64,000 nucleotides of DNA from Streptomyces sp. NRRL S-87 (GTDB lineage: Bacteria; Actinomycetota; Actinomycetes; Streptomycetales; Streptomycetaceae), in assembly GCF_000719335.1 (NCBI RefSeq), contig NZ_JOGB01000006.1, positions 80,708-144,707 of the forward strand, written 5' to 3'. The notes beneath the pieces were generated by a model. That model was given only the letters and a program-made list of their open reading frames with translations, did not search any database and was not told the DNA's origin. The translations under genes were made by a program, and so were the position numbers. Of the stretch, positions 1 through 10,498 are shown piece by piece (position 1 is the first letter of the stretch; every line of letters begins with the position of its first letter).

Positions 1-1
1 C

Positions 2-1051
2 GAGGTGGGTGACCGCCGGGTCGTGCTGACCGCACCCGAGTACCCGGGCGGGAGCGCCGACCCGTACCGCTTCGACCTCGACGCCGGTGGCACGCCCCTC
101 GACCTGCCGGACGCCCCCGCTACGCGGCACGTGTCCCTGCCCACTCGGGCGGCGTACCCGGGGATGCCCGCGGACCGCTGGTGGGAGTTCGAGGACGCCA
201 CCGTGAACATGCCCGCGATCGAGGCGGGTCCCGCGGACCTCGCCCGGCTCCTCGTCATGGAGTTCGCCAACGTGTACGGGAACGACCACTGGATCGTGCC
301 GGTCGACCTGGAGGTCGGGAAGCTCCACTGGGTCACCGGACTGAACGTGCTCGACACGTTCGGCGGGAAGCTCGACATCGCGCCCGTCGCGCACCGGCAA
401 CTGGCCCTGTTCCGGCTCAGCGACGCCCGGGACGAGGCCGGCTCCCCAGGCGCCCCGCTGCTGCCGCTGCTGTCACAGGCCCACGCGCGGACCGAGGGCG
501 GGGCCGTGGAAGAGGTGTTGTTCGTCCGCGACGAGATGGCCAACCTCGGCTGGGGCATCGAGCGGGTGGTGCAGAGCGCCACCGGCAGGCCCCGGGCGCG
601 CGCCGACGAGTTCCCGCTCGAAGAGGGGCCCGACCCGGCGCCCGGGCCCGGTGCCGCGCTGGCGTACCGGCTGCTCACCCCGGTGCCGCCGTACTGGGTC
701 CCCCTGGTGCCGGTGCCCCTGGTCCCGGGCCCCGCCGGCGGTGTCGGCGGTGCGGCGCCGGCGGCGCGGGGCGCCGTCCGGTTCCGGCGCGGGGTGGTCC
801 GGCGTACCGCCGGCGGCGGGCAGCCGGGGGCGGTCGGGCGGCTCCTGGAACCCGAGGTGAAACCGGTGTACTTCCGGGACGAGGAGATCCCGCGCGCGGG
901 AGTGACCGTGTCCAGGGTGCCGGTGGCGGTCCGGGACGGGCAGGGGCGGCTGTACCACTGGGTGGGGCGCCGGGTCCGGGCCGGGCGGGGCGAGGCGGCG
1001 AGCGGCCTGGCCTTCGACGCCGCGCTCCCGGCGCAGGGGGGCACGCCGTGA
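2..1051 (+). CDS. Unknown protein, C-terminal part (runs off left edge)
   Basis: The reading frame is open at the left edge, so the N-terminus lies outside the window; a GTG at 5 is in frame but nothing marks it as the true start. About 349 residues are visible. The first half is dense in aromatic residues and looks like a folded domain (WWEFEDATVNMPAIEAG, then FANVYGNDHWIVPVDLE). The second half is rich in Pro, Gly and Val and may be a linker or low-complexity tail. No signal peptide, membrane segment or catalytic motif is visible and I cannot name a family. The stop overlaps the start of the WD40 gene (TGATG), so the two are probably translated together. I suspect it belongs functionally with the peptidoglycan-binding and M64 genes downstream. 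Confidence 0.75.
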   Translation, partial: EVGDRRVVLTAPEYPGGSADPYRFDLDAGGTPLDLPDAPATRHVSLPTRAAYPGMPADRWWEFEDATVNMPAIEAGPADLARLLVMEFANVYGNDHWIVPVDLEVGKLHWVTGLNVLDTFGGKLDIAPVAHRQLALFRLSDARDEAGSPGAPLLPLLSQAHARTEGGAVEEVLFVRDEMANLGWGIERVVQSATGRPRARADEFPLEEGPDPAPGPGAALAYRLLTPVPPYWVPLVPVPLVPGPAGGVGGAAPAARGAVRFRRGVVRRTAGGGQPGAVGRLLEPEVKPVYFRDEEIPRAGVTVSRVPVAVRDGQGRLYHWVGRRVRAGRGEAASGLAFDAALPAQGGTP

Positions 1052-2010
1052 TGACGTCGCGGTGGGTCACGTGCGCACTGGCGCTGACGCGTGACGGCGC
1101 CGAGGTCGTCGGAGCGGACATCACCGGCCGCGCGCACCGCTGGGACCGGGTCGAAGGCACCGCGCCGGCCCCGCCGTTCCCCGCGCACGCGCGCACGGTC
1201 TGGTCGCTGCTGCTGACGCCGGACGACAGTGAGATCATCACGGCCGGCAGCGACGGCACGGTGCGCCGCTGGCGACGGGTGGACGGTGCCCAGGCGGCCG
1301 ATCCGTTCACCGCGCACGCCGACTGGATCCGGGCGCTGGCCCTGACCTCCGACGGTTCCGAGCTCGTCACCGCCGCGGAGGACGGTACGGTCCGCCGCTG
1401 GAGCCTTCCCGACGGGAGTCCGCGCGGCGCCGCGCTGACCGCGCACGGCGGACCGGTGCGGGCGCTCGCCCTCACCCCCGACGACGGCGAGTTGGTCACC
1501 GCGGGCGGCGACGGCACGGTACGCCGCTGGGACCGCGAGAGCGGCGCACCGATCGGCGATCCCCTCCTCGGTCACGCCGGCGCCGTGCTCACCGTCGCGG
1601 TCACCCCCGACGGGGCGGAGATCGTCACCGGCGGCCGGGACGGCACGGTACGCCGCTGGGACCGGCACAGCGGACGGCCGCTCCTCGAACCCCTCCGCGC
1701 CGGATCCGGCGTCGCCGCGCTCGTCCTCACCACCGACGGGGAGGTCATCGCCGGTTCGTACGACGGGGTGCTGCGTCGCTGGGACCGGTCGACGGGGCAC
1801 CCGCTGGGCGAAACGCCCACGCCGCACGCCGCGGTGTGGGTGTGCGCCCTGACGCCCGACGAACGGGAACTGCTCACGGCCGGCCCGGGGGCCCCGGTCG
1901 TCCGGCGCTGGACCCGTGGGGGGCAGGAGGTGGGCCTGGTCCCGGTGCGCTCGGCGACCTGGATCGACACCGCGCCCCGGTTGGAGATCCACGGCCCCAC
2001 CCCGTTCTGA
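1051..2010 (+). CDS. WD40-repeat beta-propeller protein
   Basis: 319 residues made almost entirely of WD40-type blades. The blade ends are very regular: SDGTVRRWRR, EDGTVRRWSL, GDGTVRRWDR, RDGTVRRWDR and YDGVLRRWDR, each preceded by a strand of the type ALALTPDDGELVTAG. Six or seven blades can be counted, enough to close one propeller. Such proteins are usually interaction platforms and no enzymatic residues are seen. The start is ATG at 1051 overlapping the preceding stop by one base; GTG at 1048 is an alternative. There is no signal peptide. The near identity of the blades suggests recent internal duplication. A strong terminator-like hairpin follows at 2040-2065. Confidence 0.85.
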   Translation: MTSRWVTCALALTRDGAEVVGADITGRAHRWDRVEGTAPAPPFPAHARTVWSLLLTPDDSEIITAGSDGTVRRWRRVDGAQAADPFTAHADWIRALALTSDGSELVTAAEDGTVRRWSLPDGSPRGAALTAHGGPVRALALTPDDGELVTAGGDGTVRRWDRESGAPIGDPLLGHAGAVLTVAVTPDGAEIVTGGRDGTVRRWDRHSGRPLLEPLRAGSGVAALVLTTDGEVIAGSYDGVLRRWDRSTGHPLGETPTPHAAVWVCALTPDERELLTAGPGAPVVRRWTRGGQEVGLVPVRSATWIDTAPRLEIHGPTPF

Positions 2011-2039
2011 CGGGTCGTGACCGCGGTGTCCCCGCGGCG

Positions 2040-2065
2040 CCCCCGCGCCCCGCCGGGCGCGGGGG
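2040..2065 (+). terminator. Hairpin after WD40 gene
   Basis: An 11-bp perfect GC stem (2040-2050 with 2055-2065) closes a four-base loop, 29 bases after the WD40 stop. There is no clear T-run, as is common for actinomycete terminators. It separates the first two genes from the gene starting at 2204, which therefore probably has its own promoter in 2066-2203. Confidence 0.6.
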
Positions 2066-2203
2066 CACGTGGGCGGGGGTGCGGCGACGGCCTGCTCGGG
2101 ACGAGGTGAGGAGCCACTCGGGGCGAGGTACGGTGGTCGTGAACGGTCCAGCCGGGGCCCGGCCGAGTTCGGCCGGCGTGCCCCCTTCCGACCGGATGTG
2201 GCG

Positions 2204-4969
2204 ATGCCCGACATCGAGATCGACACCTCGCGGCTCACCTTCCGCTCCTTCACCGTCCCGGAGGCCGCGACGGGCTCCGTGGACGGTTCGACCACCCCGC
2301 CCCCGACGGTCTCGCTGCCCGTGGCGGGCGGCTACCACCTCAAGCAGGGCACCGGTCCCCCGTCGGACTTCGTGTTCGAGGTGACGGCCGACGGAACGGT
2401 CGACTTCGACGCCTCCTTCGACGCGTTCGTCCTCGGACGCGGCGGGCGCCGACTGACCGTACGCGGGCTCCCGGTGCGGCTGGACGCCACGGCCCTGGAC
2501 CAGGACCTGCTCCTGCGGACCGGCGGGTTCGACGACGGGCCGACCCTGGTGTCCGGCAGCCCCCATGACCTCCTTCTGCTGCCACGGCCCGGCTACCGCC
2601 TCGACGGCGGGGCGGGCAGGCTCGACTTCGCCGTGGGGACCGACGGCGTGGTGCGGTTGGGCCCGGAGGCGGAGGGCTGGGCCGCGGCCGGGGACGGTTC
2701 GCTGACGGTGAGGGGTCGGACGGTCCGCATCGACGGCCGGGAGCTGCTCCACGACCTGCTGCCCACCGGAATCAGGGGGAGCGTGTTCCTCTCCAGGGAC
2801 GCGGTCCACACGCGTACCGTGCTCCCGGGTGCGGGGTACGGCTTCCAGCCGGGGGCGGGAGTCGTGGCCGACCTGTCCTTCGGGGTCACCGGGGACGGCG
2901 AGGTGACCCTGGACCCGGAGTACGCCGGGTTCGCCTCCGCCGAAGGGGACACCCTGCGGGTGTGGGGGCGGGACGTCCGCATCGACGGCACGTCGCTCGA
3001 CCACGTCCTGGTGCCGACCGGACTGCGGGGAAACGCCGTCACGTCCCTGCCACGGGAGTCGGTCAACACGATCAGGGTGGTCCCGACGCTCCCGGGGTAC
3101 GGTTACGGCTTCCAGCCGGGGTCCGGAGTCGTGGCCGACCTGTTCTACGGCGTCACCCGGGACGGCGGCCTGGCCCTCGATCCGAAGTACGCCGGATTCG
3201 CCTCCGTCGAGGGCAACGAACTCACCGTCCGCGGGCGGACGATCCGCATCGACGGCACCGCCCTGTCCCACGACCTCGCACCCGACGGCATGAACCGCAC
3301 GGAGACCCTCTGGCTGTCCCGCACCACGGTGAACGAGGTGACGGCCCTCCCCACGCTGCCGAGGTACCGGTACACCCTGCGCCCGGCGCCGAACGTCACG
3401 CCCGACCTGGCGTTCGGGGTCACCCGTGACGGGGACGTGAGCCTCGATCCCGCCTACGAGGGGTTCGCGTCGGCCGACGGGGACACCCTCGTCCTGACGG
3501 GCTACCCCGTCGTGATCGACGCCACCGCGGCGGACAGCGATCTCGTCGGCCTCACCAACATGGAGAACGGCACGAAGCCCCGGCCCTCGAACCCACGGGA
3601 GATCGCGGCGGTGCTGCTGCCCGGCAAGGGCTACCTCCCCCGCACCACGAAGGGCGTCTTCACCTCGCCCTTCGACGTCGAGCGGGACGGCACCCTCACC
3701 GTCGCCTGGAACACCGTCGGCCGCTACGTCGTGACACCCGCCGTGCGCTCCGACGCGGCCGACGGAGGGAGCGGGGTGACGTGCAGCGCGACCGTACGGG
3801 CCCTGGGAGCGGACCGGGACGTGCCCGAGGGGACGCTGACGTTCGCCACCGCGACCACCACCCTGGGCAGCGCCGAGGTCGACCCGCAGGGGCGGGCCCG
3901 GGTGAGCACCACGGCGCTGCCGCCCGGGATCCACGACATCGCCGTCACCTACCAGGGCGGCGCCGACTACGGGCCCAGCTCGACCGGGCTGCGCCACCGC
4001 CAGTTCCCGGCGTCCGTCGACCCGGCGACCGACCCCGCCCCCGACCCGGCCCAGCCGGTCCTCCTGGACTGGGCCGAACTGCCCGTACTGGCCCGGATGG
4101 CCGACCCGCACGAGGTCGACGGCCGGGTCAAGCTCGCCCAGGCGCTGCTGAACGCGGCCGGAGCCGCCCAGCCGCCGCTCGTCGTCGACGGCAACTTCGG
4201 CGATCTGACGCAGGCGGCGGTGCTGGCCTTCCAGGCGGGCCGACCGCTCCCGCCGACCGGCACGATCACCACACCCGACTGGTTCGCACTCGCGCTCGCG
4301 GCGCCCCGCCCGCTGCTGGAACCCGGTCCCCGCACACCGGAGATGACCGGCCCGCCGGTGGCCCGCGTCCAGCAGTCCCTCAACCGCTCCGCCGGGGTGC
4401 CCGCGCTCGATGTCGACGCCCGGTTCGGTCCGGCGACCGCCGAGGGGGTACGGGCCTTCCAGACGCGGCACGGCCTCGCCGTGACGGGGACGGTGACACC
4501 GGAGACCTGGGCCGCGCTGGCGGGAGGACCGCCGACGACCGTGCCGACCGCGTCCATGCGCCTGACCTTCTCCTACGACAGCGCGGACTGGGCGGCGGGC
4601 GGGCCGCCGGTGCGGCTCACGACCGTCGCCGCGAAGGTGGCCGTGACGGCTCCGCCCCCCGACGGCCCCGACGGCCCCGACGACCCGCCCGAGGGCACGA
4701 GCGGCTTCTGGTACGAGGTGCGCGACGCGCGGGGTGCGGTCCGCTACCGGCGCGCCCTGCACCAGCCGATCGCCCTGCGCCGGGAGGTGCCCTCCGGTGC
4801 CGAGACCCCGGGGCTGTCCAGCTTCCCCCTGGACGCACCGCGGGGCACCTTCGAACTGCTGGTGCCGCTCTACGCGGTACCCGGGACGCTGGTCCTCTTC
4901 AGCAGTCCGCTCGACGCGGCCCGTGCGGACGAGGCGGCCGTCGTCATCGGCACGTTCCCGCTCGCCTGA
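2204..4969 (+). CDS. Multidomain repeat / Ig-like / double peptidoglycan-binding protein
   Basis: 921 residues. The N-terminal half (about residues 40-430) is built of related repeats of roughly 65-80 residues, each containing a PGYGYGFQPGxGVVADL-like strand, a D-GEVTLDPxYAGFAS segment and a VxGRxVRIDGTxL segment. About residues 505-590 form a bacterial Ig-like (Big_3-type) domain. Two PG_binding_1 domains follow near residues 638-700 and 716-775 (DGNFGDLTQAAVLAFQ; DARFGPATAEGVRAFQ), then a beta-rich C-terminal domain of unknown type. No signal peptide or lipobox is visible at the chosen ATG or in the 45 upstream in-frame residues, which is odd for a protein that should meet the cell wall. 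The ribosome site is weak, so the start is not firm. The next gene follows after 16 bases. Confidence 0.82.
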   Translation: MPDIEIDTSRLTFRSFTVPEAATGSVDGSTTPPPTVSLPVAGGYHLKQGTGPPSDFVFEVTADGTVDFDASFDAFVLGRGGRRLTVRGLPVRLDATALDQDLLLRTGGFDDGPTLVSGSPHDLLLLPRPGYRLDGGAGRLDFAVGTDGVVRLGPEAEGWAAAGDGSLTVRGRTVRIDGRELLHDLLPTGIRGSVFLSRDAVHTRTVLPGAGYGFQPGAGVVADLSFGVTGDGEVTLDPEYAGFASAEGDTLRVWGRDVRIDGTSLDHVLVPTGLRGNAVTSLPRESVNTIRVVPTLPGYGYGFQPGSGVVADLFYGVTRDGGLALDPKYAGFASVEGNELTVRGRTIRIDGTALSHDLAPDGMNRTETLWLSRTTVNEVTALPTLPRYRYTLRPAPNVTPDLAFGVTRDGDVSLDPAYEGFASADGDTLVLTGYPVVIDATAADSDLVGLTNMENGTKPRPSNPREIAAVLLPGKGYLPRTTKGVFTSPFDVERDGTLTVAWNTVGRYVVTPAVRSDAADGGSGVTCSATVRALGADRDVPEGTLTFATATTTLGSAEVDPQGRARVSTTALPPGIHDIAVTYQGGADYGPSSTGLRHRQFPASVDPATDPAPDPAQPVLLDWAELPVLARMADPHEVDGRVKLAQALLNAAGAAQPPLVVDGNFGDLTQAAVLAFQAGRPLPPTGTITTPDWFALALAAPRPLLEPGPRTPEMTGPPVARVQQSLNRSAGVPALDVDARFGPATAEGVRAFQTRHGLAVTGTVTPETWAALAGGPPTTVPTASMRLTFSYDSADWAAGGPPVRLTTVAAKVAVTAPPPDGPDGPDDPPEGTSGFWYEVRDARGAVRYRRALHQPIALRREVPSGAETPGLSSFPLDAPRGTFELLVPLYAVPGTLVLFSSPLDAARADEAAVVIGTFPLA

Positions 4970-4985
4970 CGCCCCGGAGGTACGG

Positions 4986-6860
4986 ATGAACACCGTGCAG
5001 TTCGTCGTGGGAGGGCCGTCGACCGTGAGGAGCGGCTGGACCGTCGCCGTCGTCTCGGAGGGGTACACCCAGGCCGAGCTGAACGCCGGCGTGTTCGACA
5101 TCGACGCGGTCACGTTCGTCATCGAGCTCCTGTCCACCGTGCCGTTCAGCGATCGCGGCCTCCGTCCCCTGATCAACGTCGTACAGGTGAGCGTGCCCTC
5201 GACGAACACCGGCAACAAGATCAAGCTGCTCAGGCCGGCCCCCGACCACTCGGAGTTCGGCACGATGTTCGGTGCCCTGTTCGGCCGCGACATCTACGAG
5301 AACCCGGTGACCGGCGCGAAGGAGCAGATCGAGCGGAGCCTGTGGGGCGACGGCAAGGCGGTGCAGGACTTCGTGCGGGCCCGGCCGGGCCTGGACGGGG
5401 TGAACAACTTCCTGGTCATCGTCAACAACACGGAGCTCGACGGCGGCTCGGCGCACGAGGGCGTCGGCTGGACCACCAAACGCGATCGCGACTGGGCGCA
5501 GGTGGCCGTCCACGAGCTGGGGCACCAGGCATTCGTCCTGGAGGACGAGTACCAGTACGACCATCACGAGCTGACGGATCCCCCTCGCCGCCACAGCAGC
5601 ACCGAGCCCACACAGCGCAACGTCACCACCCGCACCGACGTGCGGACGATGAAGTGGGCGGACGACCTCACGCTCGCGCAGACCCAGGTCCCCTCGACCG
5701 TGGTGACCGCCCCCTGTACCCGCGACCACCGGGTCAGGCAGGACGGGCCACCGATCCCGGCCGGTGCCGTGGGCGCCTTCGAGGGGGCCGCCCACTACGA
5801 CTGCGGCATCTACCGGCCCTCGCTGACCTGCAAGATGAGGCATCACCGAGACCCCTTCTGCCGCGTCTGCGAGCGGATCGTCCGCGTCGACCTCGGCCAC
5901 CTGATGGTCACGCAGGGAGGCGGGGCGACGGCGCCGGCGGGTGAGTGGACGCACGTGCAGAACTTCATGGTGGGGCCGCGTGCCCGCCTGCTCTCGTACC
6001 ACATGACCACCGGCGCGTACGCGATCTCGAGGCCCGAGCGGTACTACCTGGACCCCGCCCGGCGGCCGGACGGCACACCGGCCCTCGACCCGGCGCATCC
6101 CGCCGCGGGCACCGGGACGATCGGGTCGGGCTGGACGTGGCTCGTCCCGTTCGAGTCGAACGGGTCGCTGAACTACCTGGCGTACCAGTCGGGTTCCGGA
6201 CGCACGGCGCTCTTCCGGACGAGCGCGGCCCGGGACGCGCTGGCCCCTGCCTGGGAAGGGCCTCCCGGCGGCCCGTTCCACTCGCACGTCGTCACAACCC
6301 TCCTGGACGGGGCCCCGCACTTCGTCGGCTACGACACCTTCACCGGGGAGGCGTCGCTGTACCGCATCGACGACCCCGCCGCGGAACCCGTGTTCGTCCG
6401 GACCATGCAGTGGGGCGCGGGGCACACCGCGGTGGTGACCGTGCCGGCGGACGGCGACGCGTACGTGGTGACGTACCGTCTGCAGAGCGGCGAAGTGATG
6501 ATCAGGCGCCTGACGCCCGCCGGCTTCACGATGGCCTTCGCCTCGCCGTCGCGCTTCTGGCAGACGAACGTCACCCACCTCGCGCTGCTGGACTGCGGCG
6601 GTCGTCCGTACCTCGTCCGCTACTCCGACCTCGTGAAGGCCGGGTCCGTCGTCCACATGAGGACGGGAGGCAGCGGCCTCGACTTCGTCTGCAACCTGAC
6701 CTTTCCGCCCGAGGCCGCCGCGCTGTCCCTGTTCGGCGTGGGCGCGCCGGCGCTCGGCAGGACGAGGATCCCGGAGCCGGGAGACCTGTTGGGCGACGAC
6801 TTCTTCTTCTACGACGCCGAGCACCGGACGCTGCGGGTCGATCCGTTGACCGTCCACTGA
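4986..6860 (+). CDS. Peptidase M64 (IgA-peptidase family) metalloprotease with C-terminal repeat domain
   Basis: 624 residues, started at ATG 4986 because a CCGGAGG ribosome site lies just upstream. The zinc motif HELGHQAFVLEDEY (H176, E177, H180, with a downstream E/D) matches the M64 signature, and the Cys-rich segment around residues 275-300 (CGIYRPSLTCKMR, then FCRVC) is also typical of that family. The C-terminal 300 residues contain repeated beta strands (AVVTVPADGDAYVVTYRL-type) that may form a propeller or adhesion module. M64 enzymes are normally secreted, but no signal peptide is present. It sits directly behind the peptidoglycan-binding repeat protein and is probably co-transcribed with it. 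Natural substrate unknown. Confidence 0.85.
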   Translation: MNTVQFVVGGPSTVRSGWTVAVVSEGYTQAELNAGVFDIDAVTFVIELLSTVPFSDRGLRPLINVVQVSVPSTNTGNKIKLLRPAPDHSEFGTMFGALFGRDIYENPVTGAKEQIERSLWGDGKAVQDFVRARPGLDGVNNFLVIVNNTELDGGSAHEGVGWTTKRDRDWAQVAVHELGHQAFVLEDEYQYDHHELTDPPRRHSSTEPTQRNVTTRTDVRTMKWADDLTLAQTQVPSTVVTAPCTRDHRVRQDGPPIPAGAVGAFEGAAHYDCGIYRPSLTCKMRHHRDPFCRVCERIVRVDLGHLMVTQGGGATAPAGEWTHVQNFMVGPRARLLSYHMTTGAYAISRPERYYLDPARRPDGTPALDPAHPAAGTGTIGSGWTWLVPFESNGSLNYLAYQSGSGRTALFRTSAARDALAPAWEGPPGGPFHSHVVTTLLDGAPHFVGYDTFTGEASLYRIDDPAAEPVFVRTMQWGAGHTAVVTVPADGDAYVVTYRLQSGEVMIRRLTPAGFTMAFASPSRFWQTNVTHLALLDCGGRPYLVRYSDLVKAGSVVHMRTGGSGLDFVCNLTFPPEAAALSLFGVGAPALGRTRIPEPGDLLGDDFFFYDAEHRTLRVDPLTVH

Positions 6861-6990
6861 CCCCGCGGGGAAACGGGAGAACCGGTCGTCGTACGGGCCG
6901 GCGGGTACGTGCACGACGCGCGACTCCCCGTTCGCCGTCGGCCAGGACGGTCGACAGTGCCCCGAGTCGACGGCGGGCGGGCGGCGACGG

Positions 6991-9213
<2,223 letters not shown>

Positions 9214-9233
9214 TCAACCCCGAGGAAACCCAC

Positions 9234-9575
9234 ATGACCGATCTCGACCCGCTGCGGGCAAGCCTTGCGTCAGGTGAGCACGAGTTCGCCGACACCCTGG
9301 CCTTCGTCGCCGCGCACTACGCGTACCAGCCGCGGGCGTTCCGCAACGGGGAGCTGGAGAACGCCGCGGGCGAGAACGAGGGGTCGTGCAAGACGCTGGG
9401 GCTGGCCCTGCTGGAAGGGCTGAGCGACCAGGAGGCGCTGCTGGCGTTCGGTGAGCACTACCGCAGTGTGCTGGCCACGCCGGACGGCACCGATCACGGC
9501 AACATCCGCAACCTCATGGCCCACGGCCTGGCCGGGGTGAGCTTCACCGGGCAGCCGCTGACGCGCAGGAGCTGA
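9234..9575 (+). CDS. HopJ-family protein
   Basis: 113 residues. ATG 9234 follows a GAGGAAA ribosome site. The central signature FRNGELENAAGENEGSCKTLGLA fits the HopJ family, named after a Pseudomonas effector but found in many free-living bacteria. No secretion system is near and no export signal is seen, so an effector role should not be assumed. Molecular function unknown. It stands alone, convergent with the SDR gene to the right and divergent from ligA. Confidence 0.8.
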   Translation: MTDLDPLRASLASGEHEFADTLAFVAAHYAYQPRAFRNGELENAAGENEGSCKTLGLALLEGLSDQEALLAFGEHYRSVLATPDGTDHGNIRNLMAHGLAGVSFTGQPLTRRS

Positions 9576-9663
9576 ACGGCGCCGGCACCGGCGGCGGGGT
9601 GGGCCGCCGCTCCCCCCGACCGGTTTCGGGCTGCGGTGCCGCGAGGTCAGGGACCCGGCCGGG

Positions 9664-10389
9664 TCAGAGCTCCGTGTCCGTCTCCTCGGCCAGTGTCCGC
9701 AGGAGCCGGTCCTGGAACGCCTCGTCGTGCACGGCGGGGTGCGGCTCACGGCGCCGCTGGTGGTACCAGTACCCGCCGCTCGTCAGGGCCGGCGCGTCAT
9801 CGGCGACGGCGAGCCATTCCTGGGTGCGGTGCCCGAGGTCGAGGTCGTCCGGCGCGTGCGGTCCTCCCATCCTGGTCGGCACCCAGCCGGGGTCCACCGC
9901 GTTGCTCAGCACGTGCGGGCGCAACCGGGCCACGGCGGCTGCGAGCGCCGTGACGAACAGCTTGCTGGCGGCGTACGAACCGGCGCTCGTGCCCTCCCAG
10001 TCGACCCCGTCGAGACGGGGACGCCCGCCGAAGTGGGAGCCGCTGCTGAGGTACACGAGCCGGCCGGGGGTGGGCAGGAGGGCCGTGAGCAGGTACGGCG
10101 CGACGACGTTGACCGGTATGACGGCCGGCCCCCGGTAGACGCCGGCGTTGTGGATGACCGCGTCGAGCGGGGGTCCGTCGTTCAGCTCGGCCGCGATGGT
10201 CCGTACGGCGGCGCGTTCGGTGAGGTCGCCGACGACGAGGTCCGCCCCGCGGTCCACCAGCTCCCGGAGGGCCTGCGCGCGCTGCCGGTTGCGGGCGTGC
10301 GCCACGACCTCGTGTCCTCGGGCCAGCAGCGCCTGCGCCGCGGCCCGCCCGAGACCGTCCGCGGAGCCGGTCACCAGGATCCGGCTCAT
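9664..10389 (-). CDS. Short-chain dehydrogenase/reductase
   Basis: 241 residues with the Rossmann TGSADGLG motif at the N-terminus, the NAG-type segment (VIHNAGVYRG) and the catalytic YAASK. The C-terminal half carries an insertion-rich segment ending in GGYWYHQRRREPHPAV, seen in SDRs annotated as NAD(P)-dependent oxidoreductases of unknown substrate. It is probably monocistronic; the kinase gene downstream on the same strand runs away from it. Substrate cannot be read from sequence. Confidence 0.85.
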   Translation of the reverse strand: MSRILVTGSADGLGRAAAQALLARGHEVVAHARNRQRAQALRELVDRGADLVVGDLTERAAVRTIAAELNDGPPLDAVIHNAGVYRGPAVIPVNVVAPYLLTALLPTPGRLVYLSSGSHFGGRPRLDGVDWEGTSAGSYAASKLFVTALAAAVARLRPHVLSNAVDPGWVPTRMGGPHAPDDLDLGHRTQEWLAVADDAPALTSGGYWYHQRRREPHPAVHDEAFQDRLLRTLAEETDTEL

Positions 10390-10498
10390 GCCCGTCTCCT
10401 TCCGTCCGGGACCCCAGCCTCGGAGTGGCCGCGGTCCGCGGCAAGCGGTGCTGCTCCGACCGGCCCCGCGGCGGGCGGGAAGGTCCGCCCGGGCGGCT

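Noticed and set aside
1874..5293. 1,139-residue minus-strand open frame
   Set aside because: Antisense to the well-supported repeat/PG-binding gene; composition is the Arg/Gly/Pro-rich type expected from high-GC shadows and no domain is visible.
9234..9575. HopJ protein as a type III effector
   Set aside because: The family name is historical; no secretion system genes or export signal are present.
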